The notes: a model not told the origin generated them from the sequence alone. 64,000 nucleotides of DNA from a virus (IMGVR_UViG_3300042924_004713:102409-166408), one strand, 5' to 3'; counted from the stretch's first letter, positions 8,123 through 16,318 are shown. A program made the numbers and translations.

Positions 8123-9482
8123 GTGATTCACACTCTAACCAAAAGCTGGTCATTTCAGGAAATACCTGTTGAAACGCATTTGAATCATTGAACATCCTTC
8201 TGCTGTACTCGCTGAAAAATCTGTAGAAGTCAGCTCTAGCCATGGTGATTTCATCTGTGTTTTGTGGCTCACTCATCCAGGCCAAGGCTCGCTCCATGCG
8301 CTGTACTTCATAGTCTTTGAATCCCACAAAACTGTTGTCTTCCATCATGTTATCACGCATAAAGTCAATGGCCTGACGCATTCTGCGTTGATAGGATTCA
8401 GGTAATATCTGTAAGCTCTGCCAACGAGGATTACGCAACACCGGAGTATCAAACCAAACTTTTTGATAGGTTTTTGAATATCTGGATCTGAGTTCCAAGA
8501 TATAATCTAGCAGTGCATCTATGCCTACTATACTCAAGTTGTTCAAGGTCACAATAAAAGTCAGGCTGTTTTTTTCTTGAACATTGTCAAGGTAACTGTT
8601 GACATTGGCCAAGAACTGAGTTGAATGCATGCCACGTCTGATGTATGCTGCCTGTGTCCAGTCTCCTGTGTCAATACTAACATACTGCATGAAGTGTTCA
8701 ATCTTGGTCGCACATAGCTTTTTTATATACTCTAGGTACCCTAGAAAAATCTCTGTTGGCACACTGAAATTACTAGTGACATCTATGTGCAATTCAGGAT
8801 GTGGCGATGCCAGTATGTAATCAAAAACCTTGTAGGTGTTTTTGTCTAGTATTGGCTCACCACCAGTCATACGGAAATGACGCAGACGTGGATAAAGTTG
8901 TGGCCACCACCGCCAAAACGCATCTAGATAAGGATTGTGTTCTCGCACAGGTATAGGTCTTTTGCGTCCTTTGAAGTGCGCAGGATCGTTGTGAGGTATT
9001 CGAGTAGGAAAGGCACCATGCCTCTGCGCATCTTCCATCCAGGTAGAACTAAACTGTGGACTGCAATAGCTACAGGCTAGATTACAAACATTGCTAAAAT
9101 TAACTTCAACGTAACTGGGTATTATATCTTCGTCGCCAGACAATGCGTCCAAATCAATCTCAGCCCAGGGTTCGCCAGATCGATAGTGACGATCACTAAG
9201 TTCGCCAAGATCCTCCATGTTCCAGCAGTACTGACATTCACTAGGTCGCTCATTACGCAGCATGATTTTGCGCTGTGTTTTTTTATAAGGCGTGTTGTGC
9301 AAGGCACTGGGATTGTCAGCCAAAAGCGATACATCTATTTCGTGCAATGGCGGATGGTAACAACTATTGGTCATGCCCGTGGTCAGGTGCAGACTTACCT
9401 GCTTCCATTTAGCGTAGCAACGTGCAGGACCTAGCTTGTCGCGCATCTCTTCTGCGTTGTTTAGAAAAACACTTTTAGACAT
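8097..9482 (-). CDS. Radical SAM protein, divergent N-terminal domain (rSAM5)
   Basis: A 461-residue protein with core motif CNLACSYC (C133, C137, C140) and MTGGEPIL. The N-terminal auxiliary domain has C22 in CYAKW, C41 with H43 in CYHPP, and CQYC at 83-86, matching rSAM4 and not rSAM1-3. The rSAM5/copy 2 pair is arranged like the rSAM4/copy 1 pair, which suggests that a radical SAM plus GT-like unit was duplicated. It overlaps the SGNH gene upstream by eight bases and copy 2 downstream. The reaction is unknown. Confidence 0.88.
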   Translation of the reverse strand: MSKSVFLNNAEEMRDKLGPARCYAKWKQVSLHLTTGMTNSCYHPPLHEIDVSLLADNPSALHNTPYKKTQRKIMLRNERPSECQYCWNMEDLGELSDRHYRSGEPWAEIDLDALSGDEDIIPSYVEVNFSNVCNLACSYCSPQFSSTWMEDAQRHGAFPTRIPHNDPAHFKGRKRPIPVREHNPYLDAFWRWWPQLYPRLRHFRMTGGEPILDKNTYKVFDYILASPHPELHIDVTSNFSVPTEIFLGYLEYIKKLCATKIEHFMQYVSIDTGDWTQAAYIRRGMHSTQFLANVNSYLDNVQEKNSLTFIVTLNNLSIVGIDALLDYILELRSRYSKTYQKVWFDTPVLRNPRWQSLQILPESYQRRMRQAIDFMRDNMMEDNSFVGFKDYEVQRMERALAWMSEPQNTDEITMARADFYRFFSEYSRRMFNDSNAFQQVFPEMTSFWLECESHANAQSIT

Positions 9483-10041
9483 CTAGTTCCTGTTGTAAAA
9501 GATTGTACAAAACCGCAGTGCCTTGCGCAGATAGATGCCCATCAGGCAATCTATGATTGGGAGCAATAAAAGGCATCAATAACCGATGTTGAGTGTCACG
9601 GTTTTCCCACGTAAAGCCCACAGCAATTTTGTTTTGTAAAAAGCTCATTGTGGTGTCAATTAACATGTTGCTTAAATTATCACTGTAGGGAGGACCAAAC
9701 ACAGTGTAAAAGTATTTGTAAACTTCCTGGCTCGCCGTATCCAGCTGTTGATTGCTGATACCAAGCCCCTGACCGTGCCAACCAGCAAAAAAATCTATGT
9801 CATGATCTTGATACTTGATACCAAACCTTGATGAATACGTCCATCCTAGAACAAATACATCGTGACCACTGACATTTTGGTACACATCATAAGCAATGGC
9901 CATGTTACTTTTACCAGGACGGGATCCATCGGTGACTGTGTATCCCCCCTGACTAGCAAACATTGACCCTAGACTTTGCTCACGTGGCAATCCATGACCG
10001 TATGTAAGACTACATCCATCAATATACATACGTAGAGACAT
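9475..10041 (-). CDS. SGNH/GDSL-type hydrolase
   Basis: A 188-residue protein. MYIDGCSLTYGHG carries the block I nucleophile (S11). The block V pair is D167 and H169 in PDGHLSAQGT. A glycine-containing block II-like segment (RPGKSN) and FVLGWTYSSRF lie between. SGNH enzymes are esterases, often removing or adding acetyl groups on glycans or lipids. A longer frame exists upstream, but the ATG at 10041 overlaps the previous stop as TAATG, so I start there. It sits between radical SAM and glycosyltransferase-like genes, consistent with glycan modification (inference). A second SGNH protein lies at 48489-49523. Confidence 0.75.
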   Translation of the reverse strand: MSLRMYIDGCSLTYGHGLPREQSLGSMFASQGGYTVTDGSRPGKSNMAIAYDVYQNVSGHDVFVLGWTYSSRFGIKYQDHDIDFFAGWHGQGLGISNQQLDTASQEVYKYFYTVFGPPYSDNLSNMLIDTTMSFLQNKIAVGFTWENRDTQHRLLMPFIAPNHRLPDGHLSAQGTAVLYNLLQQELDV

Positions 10042-10937
10042 TACTCGCGTTCCATAATGCCTTTGTTGTTCCAGTTGGCACGATAATGATGTTTGAAAAA
10101 TGCACTGCCCTCGGCGGTTAGTGTGCATATTGGCAAAGACAACTGTGTGTGCAAATCATTACTCACACGACCAGAAACAATGTCTGGATGTGTATCCTTG
10201 ATAGTGTCCCAGAGTTTTACTAATTCATCAAAGTCTTGAACTTGTCTATAGTCCCAATTAGTCAGCATGGTCATGTAGGTGCCCATTCTAGAGCCTGCCA
10301 TGGCCCACAGCCCATTGTCAACGTCGGCGCCTACATTGTGCCAAATAGTAAGATTATCAAGATTACGCTGTGCCACTCTCTGTTGAAACTCACTTAGACT
10401 TGGTCTACGTCCGCGATCCAGGCACATCTTTACACCTTCGCGGAACCCAGCACGCCAGGCTTGAAAGTCTGTGGCATTGATATAGGTTGTTGAGTAACAG
10501 TCATGCATGGCCCAATATTGTGGATGGAAACAAAATTCTACAGTGGTTTCATCTGTGCCATCACTGGCTTCATGTGTACGCATGTTCATCACATACTCTT
10601 TGGTCCAGCAACTTATACCTCCGTTGCCATACATCAAGCCATTAACATTATTCCTAGCCCGCCAGCGAAATACACAATCAGAGTTAGTGCTATCCAATAC
10701 CAGCTGACTTGAAAAGAAGCTAATATCAGGGATATTATCGCCATCAAGTAACACAAAACGATCAGTGGTCGAAGCCATCGCTGCTGCCTTGTGGGCGGCG
10801 TCTGACCCTTTAATACCATCCACTCGTCTTGCCCAGGGTACCATGTTCCGAACACGTACCCAATTTTCCTCAGCATTTGGTTCATCATAGGTTAGAAATA
10901 TACAGTCTAAATCAGCAATATCAACTATCTCAGTCAT
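10041..10937 (-). CDS. Glycosyltransferase-like protein (GT-A type)
   Basis: A 298-residue protein. It opens with CIFLTYDEPNAEENW, then RRVDGIKGSDAAHKAA and FVLLDGDNIPD. The last holds a DGD acidic motif in the position where GT-A enzymes keep the DxD that binds the metal and nucleotide sugar. This arrangement recurs in uncharacterised T4-like marine phage proteins. No signal peptide or membrane segment is seen. It overlaps the next gene upstream by eight bases and ends in TAATG with the SGNH gene. The donor and acceptor sugars are unknown. Confidence 0.7.
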   Translation of the reverse strand: MTEIVDIADLDCIFLTYDEPNAEENWVRVRNMVPWARRVDGIKGSDAAHKAAAMASTTDRFVLLDGDNIPDISFFSSQLVLDSTNSDCVFRWRARNNVNGLMYGNGGISCWTKEYVMNMRTHEASDGTDETTVEFCFHPQYWAMHDCYSTTYINATDFQAWRAGFREGVKMCLDRGRRPSLSEFQQRVAQRNLDNLTIWHNVGADVDNGLWAMAGSRMGTYMTMLTNWDYRQVQDFDELVKLWDTIKDTHPDIVSGRVSNDLHTQLSLPICTLTAEGSAFFKHHYRANWNNKGIMERE

Positions 10938-11265
10938 AGTATTTTAAATTCCATTTTTGATGCGGTTCAATGTCAGTGATCACAATCACGTTGTTAGCAT
11001 GGCATGCCTGTCCAGCTTCTGCTGGCGCTAGCTTAGAACTAACTGGTGTCTTAATTGGTACCAACTCGCTATTGACCACACGCACACGAGTATTAGAACG
11101 TTCGTAGGTCTCTCTGTCAATCTCTAAATAGTTACCAGGCCGATCCTCCATGCTATAAAATAGCACCTGCCCGTGATCGTCGTAGTACACTCGATAGGAA
11201 ATCTTAGAAACAACTTCCGGTTCAAGATGTTTTTCTACTTCACGCCAAAATTCTAATAGGTCCAT
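10930..11265 (-). CDS. Small conserved hypothetical protein
   Basis: A 111-residue soluble protein starting MDLLEFWREVEKHLEPE. The middle part (YRVYYDDHGQVLFYSMED, then YLEIDRETYE) looks like a beta-rich domain. No catalytic motif is recognised. It is placed between two glycosyltransferase-like genes and overlaps both, so it may act with them. The start is the only suitable ATG near the overlap. Function unknown. Confidence 0.75.
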   Translation of the reverse strand: MDLLEFWREVEKHLEPEVVSKISYRVYYDDHGQVLFYSMEDRPGNYLEIDRETYERSNTRVRVVNSELVPIKTPVSSKLAPAEAGQACHANNVIVITDIEPHQKWNLKYYD

Positions 11266-11984
11266 GTTTTTTTATGATAGTGCACCGCACCCCATTGAGC
11301 CACAGTATTGATACGTAAGGGATCCGTTTCCCAAACTAGTTCTTTGGTCCAGTCTGGTGTGTGAGTGCCCAGGATGTGTTGCTTGAAATGCGAGATTTTG
11401 GGAAATGTGGACCAGGGCATTGTGACATTTTCTGGCCCAACGATTTGAGCTGCCATAGCATATACAAAATCAGTACTGGGCTCTGGATCTGCAAATGCTA
11501 CTAGTTTTTTGTACTCTTGCCACTGAGTAAAAATCCTGCGACACCAAGTGAAGAAATCATGTGCTAGTTGACTGGCTCTCCAATAGGTGATGGCATTGTA
11601 CACATCAGCAAGACGATTGTTGTCAAGAAACTTGCGATAATATCTTGAATTGGCGATGTTGCCATAGAAGTCTCGGCATCCTGTGGAAATACAAAGATCA
11701 CGATGTTGCATGATGTCAAACCAATGCATACATGGACCAGCCATTAACATATCAGCTTCTAGTTTAATGGTCTGGCGATAAGGACTTAGTTTGTAGGCAA
11801 AGTAGTCCAGTGCTTGTCCTTGTAGTTCAGTCTGAGGTAAATCCTGATTGGTTAAAACAGTGACTTCGGCCGAGGGATGATAATACAAAATGCTTTGAGC
11901 AAGCCTACGTGCGCAGGCTTCATAATCAACATCTTGAGTGTTAAATGCGGGAATAACAAATCCACGTTCAGATTTGATTGGCAA
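11253..11984 (-). CDS. Glycosyltransferase-like protein, TTG start
   Basis: A 243-residue protein. GFVIPAFNTQDVDYEACARR is followed by EVTVLTNQ and KLSPYRQTIKLEADMLM, whose E-A-D lies where GT-A enzymes carry a DxD. The frame begins directly after an in-frame TAA, and the only plausible start is the TTG at 11984-11982, backed by GGAG at 11995-11992. The stop is TAG, but amber readthrough would add only five codons before another TAG. It overlaps the genes on both sides. It resembles the next gene upstream in layout and both may be sugar transferases; this is a family-level inference. Confidence 0.7.
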   Translation of the reverse strand: MPIKSERGFVIPAFNTQDVDYEACARRLAQSILYYHPSAEVTVLTNQDLPQTELQGQALDYFAYKLSPYRQTIKLEADMLMAGPCMHWFDIMQHRDLCISTGCRDFYGNIANSRYYRKFLDNNRLADVYNAITYWRASQLAHDFFTWCRRIFTQWQEYKKLVAFADPEPSTDFVYAMAAQIVGPENVTMPWSTFPKISHFKQHILGTHTPDWTKELVWETDPLRINTVAQWGAVHYHKKTWTY

Positions 11985-12762
11985 TTATCTTCTCCAAATA
12001 ACTTTTTCCCATGGCGTGAAAATCTTGATTTTTGATTGTGATATATCGTTGGCGTTTTCCGTCTTGCCATTCTAACACAAACTTATCATGATCAAAGGTC
12101 AACTGATCTTCTGGTAACACACTCACAAGGTTCCAAGGTATATCAGTGGTTTGTAGTGTGTTGCCTGATTCCAATGTCAAAGCAATGCTCAAAGCATGAT
12201 CATTTCTAAACGCTGCTCGATTGATACCATAGAGATTTCTATAGTGTGACCAATGCTGCTGTACCATTTGCATGGTATTGAATATGACCTGGCTCTTGAG
12301 ACTAGCACGGTAACATATCACAGTGGCCCAATACATCGGCATATGATACTTGCCAAATGTGGTATTGAACTTATCACCTGTTCTGGCATTCACAGCATAT
12401 CTATGACACACAAAATCTTGATCTATAGCCAACAAATCACGCAGTTGATTGCTGTTGACTATGTAATCAACATCCAGCAGTAGTGTTTGATCAAACGGCG
12501 ACAACAGTGCAGAATGACTTCGATCATGATTGTGCCAATCAACCACTTGGTCTAGATCATGAAAGTATCTTGAACCCGACTGTGGCTTGCTGCGATGTAT
12601 TACCTGATCAAAACAGTGAATTTTGGGATGATCAACACAGTCTGTGACCACTGCCACAGGCAAGTCAAGATAGTGTTTTATACGTTGTGCGTTCCACGCA
12701 GCAATGTTTACATAGTCAACTTGCTGATTGTTGAACGCTACTAGAAGAACACCTTGTGTCAT
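11968..12762 (-). CDS. Glycosyltransferase-like protein
   Basis: A 264-residue protein starting MTQGVLLVAFNNQQVDYVN. It has AVVTDC in the first third and DQTLLLDVDYIVNS in the middle, where DVD fits a GT-A DxD metal site. I begin it at the ATG at 12762, which overlaps the upstream TGA as ATGA; a longer frame upstream lies wholly inside the neighbouring gene. It shares the opening pattern (GxxxxAFNxQxVDY) with the following gene at 11253-11984, so the two are likely distant paralogues. Substrate unknown. Confidence 0.72.
   Translation of the reverse strand: MTQGVLLVAFNNQQVDYVNIAAWNAQRIKHYLDLPVAVVTDCVDHPKIHCFDQVIHRSKPQSGSRYFHDLDQVVDWHNHDRSHSALLSPFDQTLLLDVDYIVNSNQLRDLLAIDQDFVCHRYAVNARTGDKFNTTFGKYHMPMYWATVICYRASLKSQVIFNTMQMVQQHWSHYRNLYGINRAAFRNDHALSIALTLESGNTLQTTDIPWNLVSVLPEDQLTFDHDKFVLEWQDGKRQRYITIKNQDFHAMGKSYLEKIIANQI
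11992..11995 (-). promoter_or_regulatory. Shine-Dalgarno GGAG deciding a TTG start
   Basis: GGAG on the minus strand lies seven bases upstream of the TTG at 11984. An in-frame TAA stands immediately before the TTG, so no upstream start is available. Confidence 0.65.
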
Positions 12763-13067
12763 CGTTTTTGACCAAGTTCCTGATGTTCCAACAACCACGC
12801 ATTCATGCACTCTTGCCAGCGTTGTGCTGCCATGTTCCAGAGTTCCTTGGTATTGATCTGTACCGGATTATGGTACAAGTCTAAAAGTACAACTGGCTTG
12901 TCCATTACGCAACAGTTCAAGGTGCTTAACAGTTCGGGTCCAGCACGCCACATACCGCCTGCATGAGCAAACAGCATCTTGGCTTCGTACTTTTCTCTCA
13001 ATAATTTTTTAGCCGATTCGTGATCAAATCTTGATCGAGCGTAGGCAACTAGGTCGTTAGAATCCAT
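12759..13067 (-). CDS. Conserved phage hypothetical protein
   Basis: A 102-residue protein beginning MDSNDLVAYARSRFDHESAK and containing LREKYEAKMLFAHAGGMW and ECMNAWLLEHQEL. Similar small proteins occur in T4-like marine phages, but I know no function. It is the first gene of the accessory operon. I chose the ATG at 13067 because the longer frame would begin inside the terminator hairpin. No Shine-Dalgarno is visible before the ATG, and the candidate promoter would start transcription at or next to it. Confidence 0.75.
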   Translation of the reverse strand: MDSNDLVAYARSRFDHESAKKLLREKYEAKMLFAHAGGMWRAGPELLSTLNCCVMDKPVVLLDLYHNPVQINTKELWNMAAQRWQECMNAWLLEHQELGQKR

Positions 13068-13073
13068 GCTGAT

Positions 13074-13102
13074 AATATAACATAAAAATTGATAAAAGTA
13101 AA
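13074..13102 (-). promoter_or_regulatory. Candidate sigma70-type promoter for accessory operon
   Basis: Minus strand: TTTACT (13102-13097), a 17-base spacer, then TATATT (13079-13074). This is four of six and five of six matches to the consensus. The -35 lies in the distal arm of the terminator at 13094-13121, and the predicted start point falls at the ATG of the first gene, implying a leaderless message. Sequence-only inference. Confidence 0.4.
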
Positions 13103-13121
13103 GGGCCAATTGGCCCTTTAC
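13094..13121 (-). terminator. Rho-independent terminator ending late tail operon
   Basis: On the minus strand GTAAAGGGCC pairs with GGCCCTTTAC around an AATT loop (10 base pairs), followed by TTTT. It lies 20 bases past the stop of the last late tail gene at 13141 and separates late genes from the accessory operon. Confidence 0.85.
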
Positions 13122-13140
13122 CTGACTTATGTCAACAAAG

Positions 13141-14109
13141 TTAAGTGGTTGTTGCTGCCACAGTGGGTGTACCCCACGCGGCAGATGTTAGAAAAGTAGA
13201 ACTTGGTGGGAAGTATGTAACGATTGTGGCTGGGGCTGTGCCAAACGAAGCACCCGAAGGCGATGTGCCGCCACTGATAATATCACCTTCAGCATTGTAC
13301 CAAGTGGTAGTGAGGTCCAGCGTGGTGCCTGTGTTGCCAGTTTTGGCCTGTAGACGAATATAGTTGCCTGTATAAGGTGAAGTATCTGCTGCTTGTTCGT
13401 ACAAAGTTGTATTACTAGTTGTGAGCTGATACCAGCCTGTGGTAGTTGCCAAAGTAGTAGGAGTACCTGTGCCGCCTGTTTTGGTTGTGCCTGTGTAACT
13501 TGTACCTGCAATATTAGCTGTTTGACCGTTGACTCTGCCTGTGATTGATATTGTGCCGCTTAGTGTGCCGGCCAAGTCGTTCCATTCTGGATCACCATCA
13601 TTGCCAGTGGAGCTTTTACCCACTTGCCATCTTATGATGCCACCAGCATTGAAAAAATATCTAGCTGCATTAGCATTGGCAAAAGTAATTGTGTGAGTGA
13701 ACACAATGGTGGATCCAGCACCGCTGGTGTTGGTAGTTTTACCTGAAGTGCCGGTCCATCCAGTAAACTGTGATCCAGATGCCACTGCGTTTCCACGGTT
13801 AGTAGTAAGGTTGGTTAGATCAGTATTAACATTAGCCAAAACAGAAATTAGATCGCCTGAAGTTGGTGCTGATCTTGATGTTATAGTAGTGCCTGTGTGA
13901 CTACCTAGAGAACTCAAACGGTTTACCAAAGTGGCCCAGTTGGTAGCGGTCACAGTAGAAGCCACACTTACGTTGGCAACTGCTGATTCACCGTAACCTT
14001 TGTCACCTGATCCCACACTCCAGATGTCATTGATGTTAGCATTGGCAGTGCCAGATACAAAGCCATTATAGTCAGTGGCTTCAATTAAACTACCGCTAGA
14101 ATACGTCAT
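13141..14109 (-). CDS. Virion structural / tail fibre-like protein
   Basis: A 322-residue protein rich in Thr, Ser and Gly, with no charged or hydrophobic core typical of an enzyme. It opens MTYSSGSLIEATDYNGFVSG, followed by IWSVGSGDKGYGES, a pattern seen in fibre-like virion proteins of T4-like marine phages. It is last in the late tail operon, followed by the terminator at 13094-13121, and lies next to another fibre-like gene. A role at the tail periphery is inferred from composition and place. Confidence 0.7.
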   Translation of the reverse strand: MTYSSGSLIEATDYNGFVSGTANANINDIWSVGSGDKGYGESAVANVSVASTVTATNWATLVNRLSSLGSHTGTTITSRSAPTSGDLISVLANVNTDLTNLTTNRGNAVASGSQFTGWTGTSGKTTNTSGAGSTIVFTHTITFANANAARYFFNAGGIIRWQVGKSSTGNDGDPEWNDLAGTLSGTISITGRVNGQTANIAGTSYTGTTKTGGTGTPTTLATTTGWYQLTTSNTTLYEQAADTSPYTGNYIRLQAKTGNTGTTLDLTTTWYNAEGDIISGGTSPSGASFGTAPATIVTYFPPSSTFLTSAAWGTPTVAATTT

Positions 14110-14122
14110 TTGTTATTCCTTT

Positions 14123-15505
14123 TTACTTGATCATTACAATTGCTTCAACAATGCCTTCATCGGGGGATTTTTTGTCTGCAAGAGCGCGACCAATTGTGTT
14201 AAATGCTGTGGCTTCACCTGGAAGTGCAGCTCTAGCAAGTCCGCTGCCTGCTGAAACAAGGCGATCGCCTTTGTTGATAGTGCCAACGCAGCGTACTGGC
14301 ACACGACCTGTGACTGCCACTGGGGGGTGAGTGTCGTCATCGCCTGCGCCGCCGTTCATTAGGAAGGCTGCACGAGTACTTATGACTCCAAAAACATTTT
14401 CTGATAGCTCTAATTTAGCAATAGTGATTTCTTTGGTGCCACCTAGTTCTACAACTGTACCAGGTTCCAACACTTCATCAGCAGCAAAACGTTCTGCAAC
14501 GTCAGCATAAAGTGCTGTGGTAGCAGTTGCAAACACTCGGTTAAAATAGTTGCTGGCTGAGCCAATATTACCAACCGCGTTGGTTCCAGACTTTGTGATT
14601 GAAGACACTGAAAAGTTTGCAAACACAGCAGCAGCATTAGCACCATCAAGTGTAAGCACTGTGGTAGTCACACCACCATCATTTACTCTAAACACAATGT
14701 TACCATCTTGTGTTTGGTTGTCAACTTGTACAGTGGTGCCACTTACACTGACTCTGAAGTCGCTGTCGCTACCAACTGTGAATCCTGAATCAGTTAGAAC
14801 GCCCAAAGTGGTGCTCATGGTTTGACCTGTACCACTATTGCGTATAAATCCTGTGCTGGCCACACCATTCAGCAACACTGCGTTGGCAGCGGTGCCTTGG
14901 AACAGTGGAGTCTGACCGTTTACTGTACTGGCCAAATTTAAACCAGGTTTAATAGTAGCAAATCCAGGTACCCCAGCACCAGCAGGTGTAAATTCTGCGT
15001 CTGCGCTGATAATGCCAACCACAGCGTCAGAGATTGTGAGTTCAATCACAGTGTGAGTGATACCAGCAGGAGTGTCAGTGATAGTAGCAGGCACAGCGCC
15101 TGTTGTACCACCGCCGCCTGTGCTTTGAGGACCAACTAGAATAAAGGCCGAGCCGTTGTAGACTTTGAGCTGCTGATTGGTGATATCATACCAAAGGTCA
15201 CCAGTGACATTACTTGATGGCTGAGTGGTAGACGCTGTGGCTGCACTGATGGTTTTAAATGTGGTGCCGTTGTAGACTTTGAGCAAATTATTGGATTTGT
15301 CCCACCAAAGCTGACCAGTCAGCGGATTGCCAGGAGGACTGATAGCAGCCGAATTCTCCAGCAAGTGTACAAAGTTAGTGTCGAGGAATTCCCCGTAACC
15401 TGCATAGTTTTTACCAACCAAAACCATGCTGCTTGACGTGTTAATTGTACCATCTGCGATAGTTGCAAATGGAGTACCGTCGGTTAGATTAATCTGATAA
15501 GCCAT
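14123..15505 (-). CDS. Tail fibre-like virion protein
   Basis: A 460-residue protein. Two related beta segments near the N-terminus (GQLWWDKSNNLLKVYNGTTF and GDLWYDITNQQLKVYNGSAF) are typical of fibre repeats. The C-terminal region YADVAERFAADEVLEPGTVV, followed by GVISTRAAFLMN and VTGRVPVRC, resembles the terminal domain of phage fibre proteins. A late-promoter core with AAAAGGA lies just upstream. It probably contributes to host contact, but receptor specificity cannot be told from sequence. Confidence 0.75.
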   Translation of the reverse strand: MAYQINLTDGTPFATIADGTINTSSSMVLVGKNYAGYGEFLDTNFVHLLENSAAISPPGNPLTGQLWWDKSNNLLKVYNGTTFKTISAATASTTQPSSNVTGDLWYDITNQQLKVYNGSAFILVGPQSTGGGGTTGAVPATITDTPAGITHTVIELTISDAVVGIISADAEFTPAGAGVPGFATIKPGLNLASTVNGQTPLFQGTAANAVLLNGVASTGFIRNSGTGQTMSTTLGVLTDSGFTVGSDSDFRVSVSGTTVQVDNQTQDGNIVFRVNDGGVTTTVLTLDGANAAAVFANFSVSSITKSGTNAVGNIGSASNYFNRVFATATTALYADVAERFAADEVLEPGTVVELGGTKEITIAKLELSENVFGVISTRAAFLMNGGAGDDDTHPPVAVTGRVPVRCVGTINKGDRLVSAGSGLARAALPGEATAFNTIGRALADKKSPDEGIVEAIVMIK

Positions 15506-15526
15506 GTTAGTCTACAGTCCTTTTAG

Positions 15527-15532
15527 TATTTA
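15527..15532 (-). promoter_or_regulatory. Late promoter core (TAAATA)
   Basis: Minus strand GCTAAATACTAA, about 22 bases before the ATG of the fibre-like gene at 15505, with AAAAGGA between. It matches the T4 late consensus TATAAATA except at the first base pair of positions. Confidence 0.6.
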
Positions 15533-15550
15533 GCACCTTTAATCTGCTAA

Positions 15551-15556
15551 TATTTA
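15551..15556 (-). promoter_or_regulatory. Second late promoter core (TAAATA) sharing a stop codon
   Basis: Minus strand CATAAATATTAG. Its TAA is the stop codon of the gene at 15554-16159. It lies 19 bases upstream of the preceding late core. Confidence 0.5.
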
Positions 15557-16159
15557 TGCGTTGCTGCTAAGGTTAGTTAGAGTTTGAATCCTTAGCGTGT
15601 AATCAATTTGTATCTGTCTGTTGAGACTCTTTTGTACCGGGTGGAAGATCACATGAGTAATCAAACGCAGATCTGTGGCACTGCCATTCCAGGTCTTGAG
15701 TCCAAGTTCGTCAAATACAAATTCTCCACTAAAGTTAGTGGAATTGTCAAAAGCCTGTTGTCCCGCGGGTTCACCGTAGTCAAGCAAACAGGTTACTAAA
15801 ATATCAGTGTAAAACTTACCCGGAGTATGAAGCACTGTCATGCGATTGTTCACAGGATCAGTGTTGTCTGCACTGGCATCATCCACAATTTTCTGGTAAG
15901 TTTGATTGTACAAGCTGGCGTTTTGGCCCACGGTGTTTGGAGGCAAATAGGTAATCACTCCAGTGGGATCCACTGAACTACCGCCGTTACCAAAAGCCAT
16001 TTGATAGATATATCCAGTGTTTCTATCAGCTAGTGTTTGCGCCATGCCTACTGAGATATTTTCGTAGTGAATAGCGTTGTGTTTGTCTACAAACACTTCT
16101 TGTGTTCTGGGGTCAAAAATCTTGAGAAACCCGTCAATTTTGAACTGTCCGTTGGTCAT
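15554..16159 (-). CDS. Virion structural protein
   Basis: A 201-residue protein beginning MTNGQFKIDGFLKIFDPRTQ, then VFVDKHNAIHYENISVGMAQ. The middle has YIYQMAFGNGG and the end returns to beta-rich sequence. Comparable proteins occur in tail regions of T4-like marine phages. Its first 25 residues are clearly related to the small protein encoded immediately upstream (IHDPNTKQVYHEG compared with IFDPRTQEVFVDK). Start and upstream stop overlap as ATGA. A tail or fibre-attachment role is inferred from the neighbourhood. Confidence 0.7.
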   Translation of the reverse strand: MTNGQFKIDGFLKIFDPRTQEVFVDKHNAIHYENISVGMAQTLADRNTGYIYQMAFGNGGSSVDPTGVITYLPPNTVGQNASLYNQTYQKIVDDASADNTDPVNNRMTVLHTPGKFYTDILVTCLLDYGEPAGQQAFDNSTNFSGEFVFDELGLKTWNGSATDLRLITHVIFHPVQKSLNRQIQIDYTLRIQTLTNLSSNA

Positions 16160-16305
16160 GCTCTGCCCTCGTGATATACCTGCTTGGTGTTGGGATCATG
16201 AATTCTCACGAATTCGTCCACATGCACCTTGCCGCTGTCATTGGGACGTTTTTCAACCTCTTTGGGATCAGGCGCTGCGCCGGTATTGTTTGTCTGTGTT
16301 TCCAT
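16156..16305 (-). CDS. 49-residue protein related to N-terminus of the next gene
   Basis: This small frame reads METQTNNTGAAPDPKEVEKR and ends with DPNTKQVYHEGRA. Its second half (GKVHVDEFVRIHDPNTKQVY) aligns with the start of the following protein (GQFKIDGFLKIFDPRTQEVF). The TGA overlaps the next ATG as ATGA, so translation should be coupled. A late-promoter core at 16313-16318 is only eight bases before the ATG. It may be a duplicated N-terminal segment kept as its own peptide. Function unknown. Confidence 0.7.
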   Translation of the reverse strand: METQTNNTGAAPDPKEVEKRPNDSGKVHVDEFVRIHDPNTKQVYHEGRA

Positions 16306-16312
16306 GATCGTA

Positions 16313-16318
16313 TATTTA
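16313..16318 (-). promoter_or_regulatory. Late promoter core (TAAATA), near-leaderless
   Basis: Minus strand GCTAAATATAC, with the ATG of the 49-residue gene at 16305. With T4-like spacing transcription would start at or beside that ATG. Confidence 0.55.

Noticed and set aside
10042-10128. N-terminal extension of the SGNH frame
   Set aside because: It lies wholly inside the upstream glycosyltransferase-like gene. The ATG at 10041 makes a normal TAATG junction.
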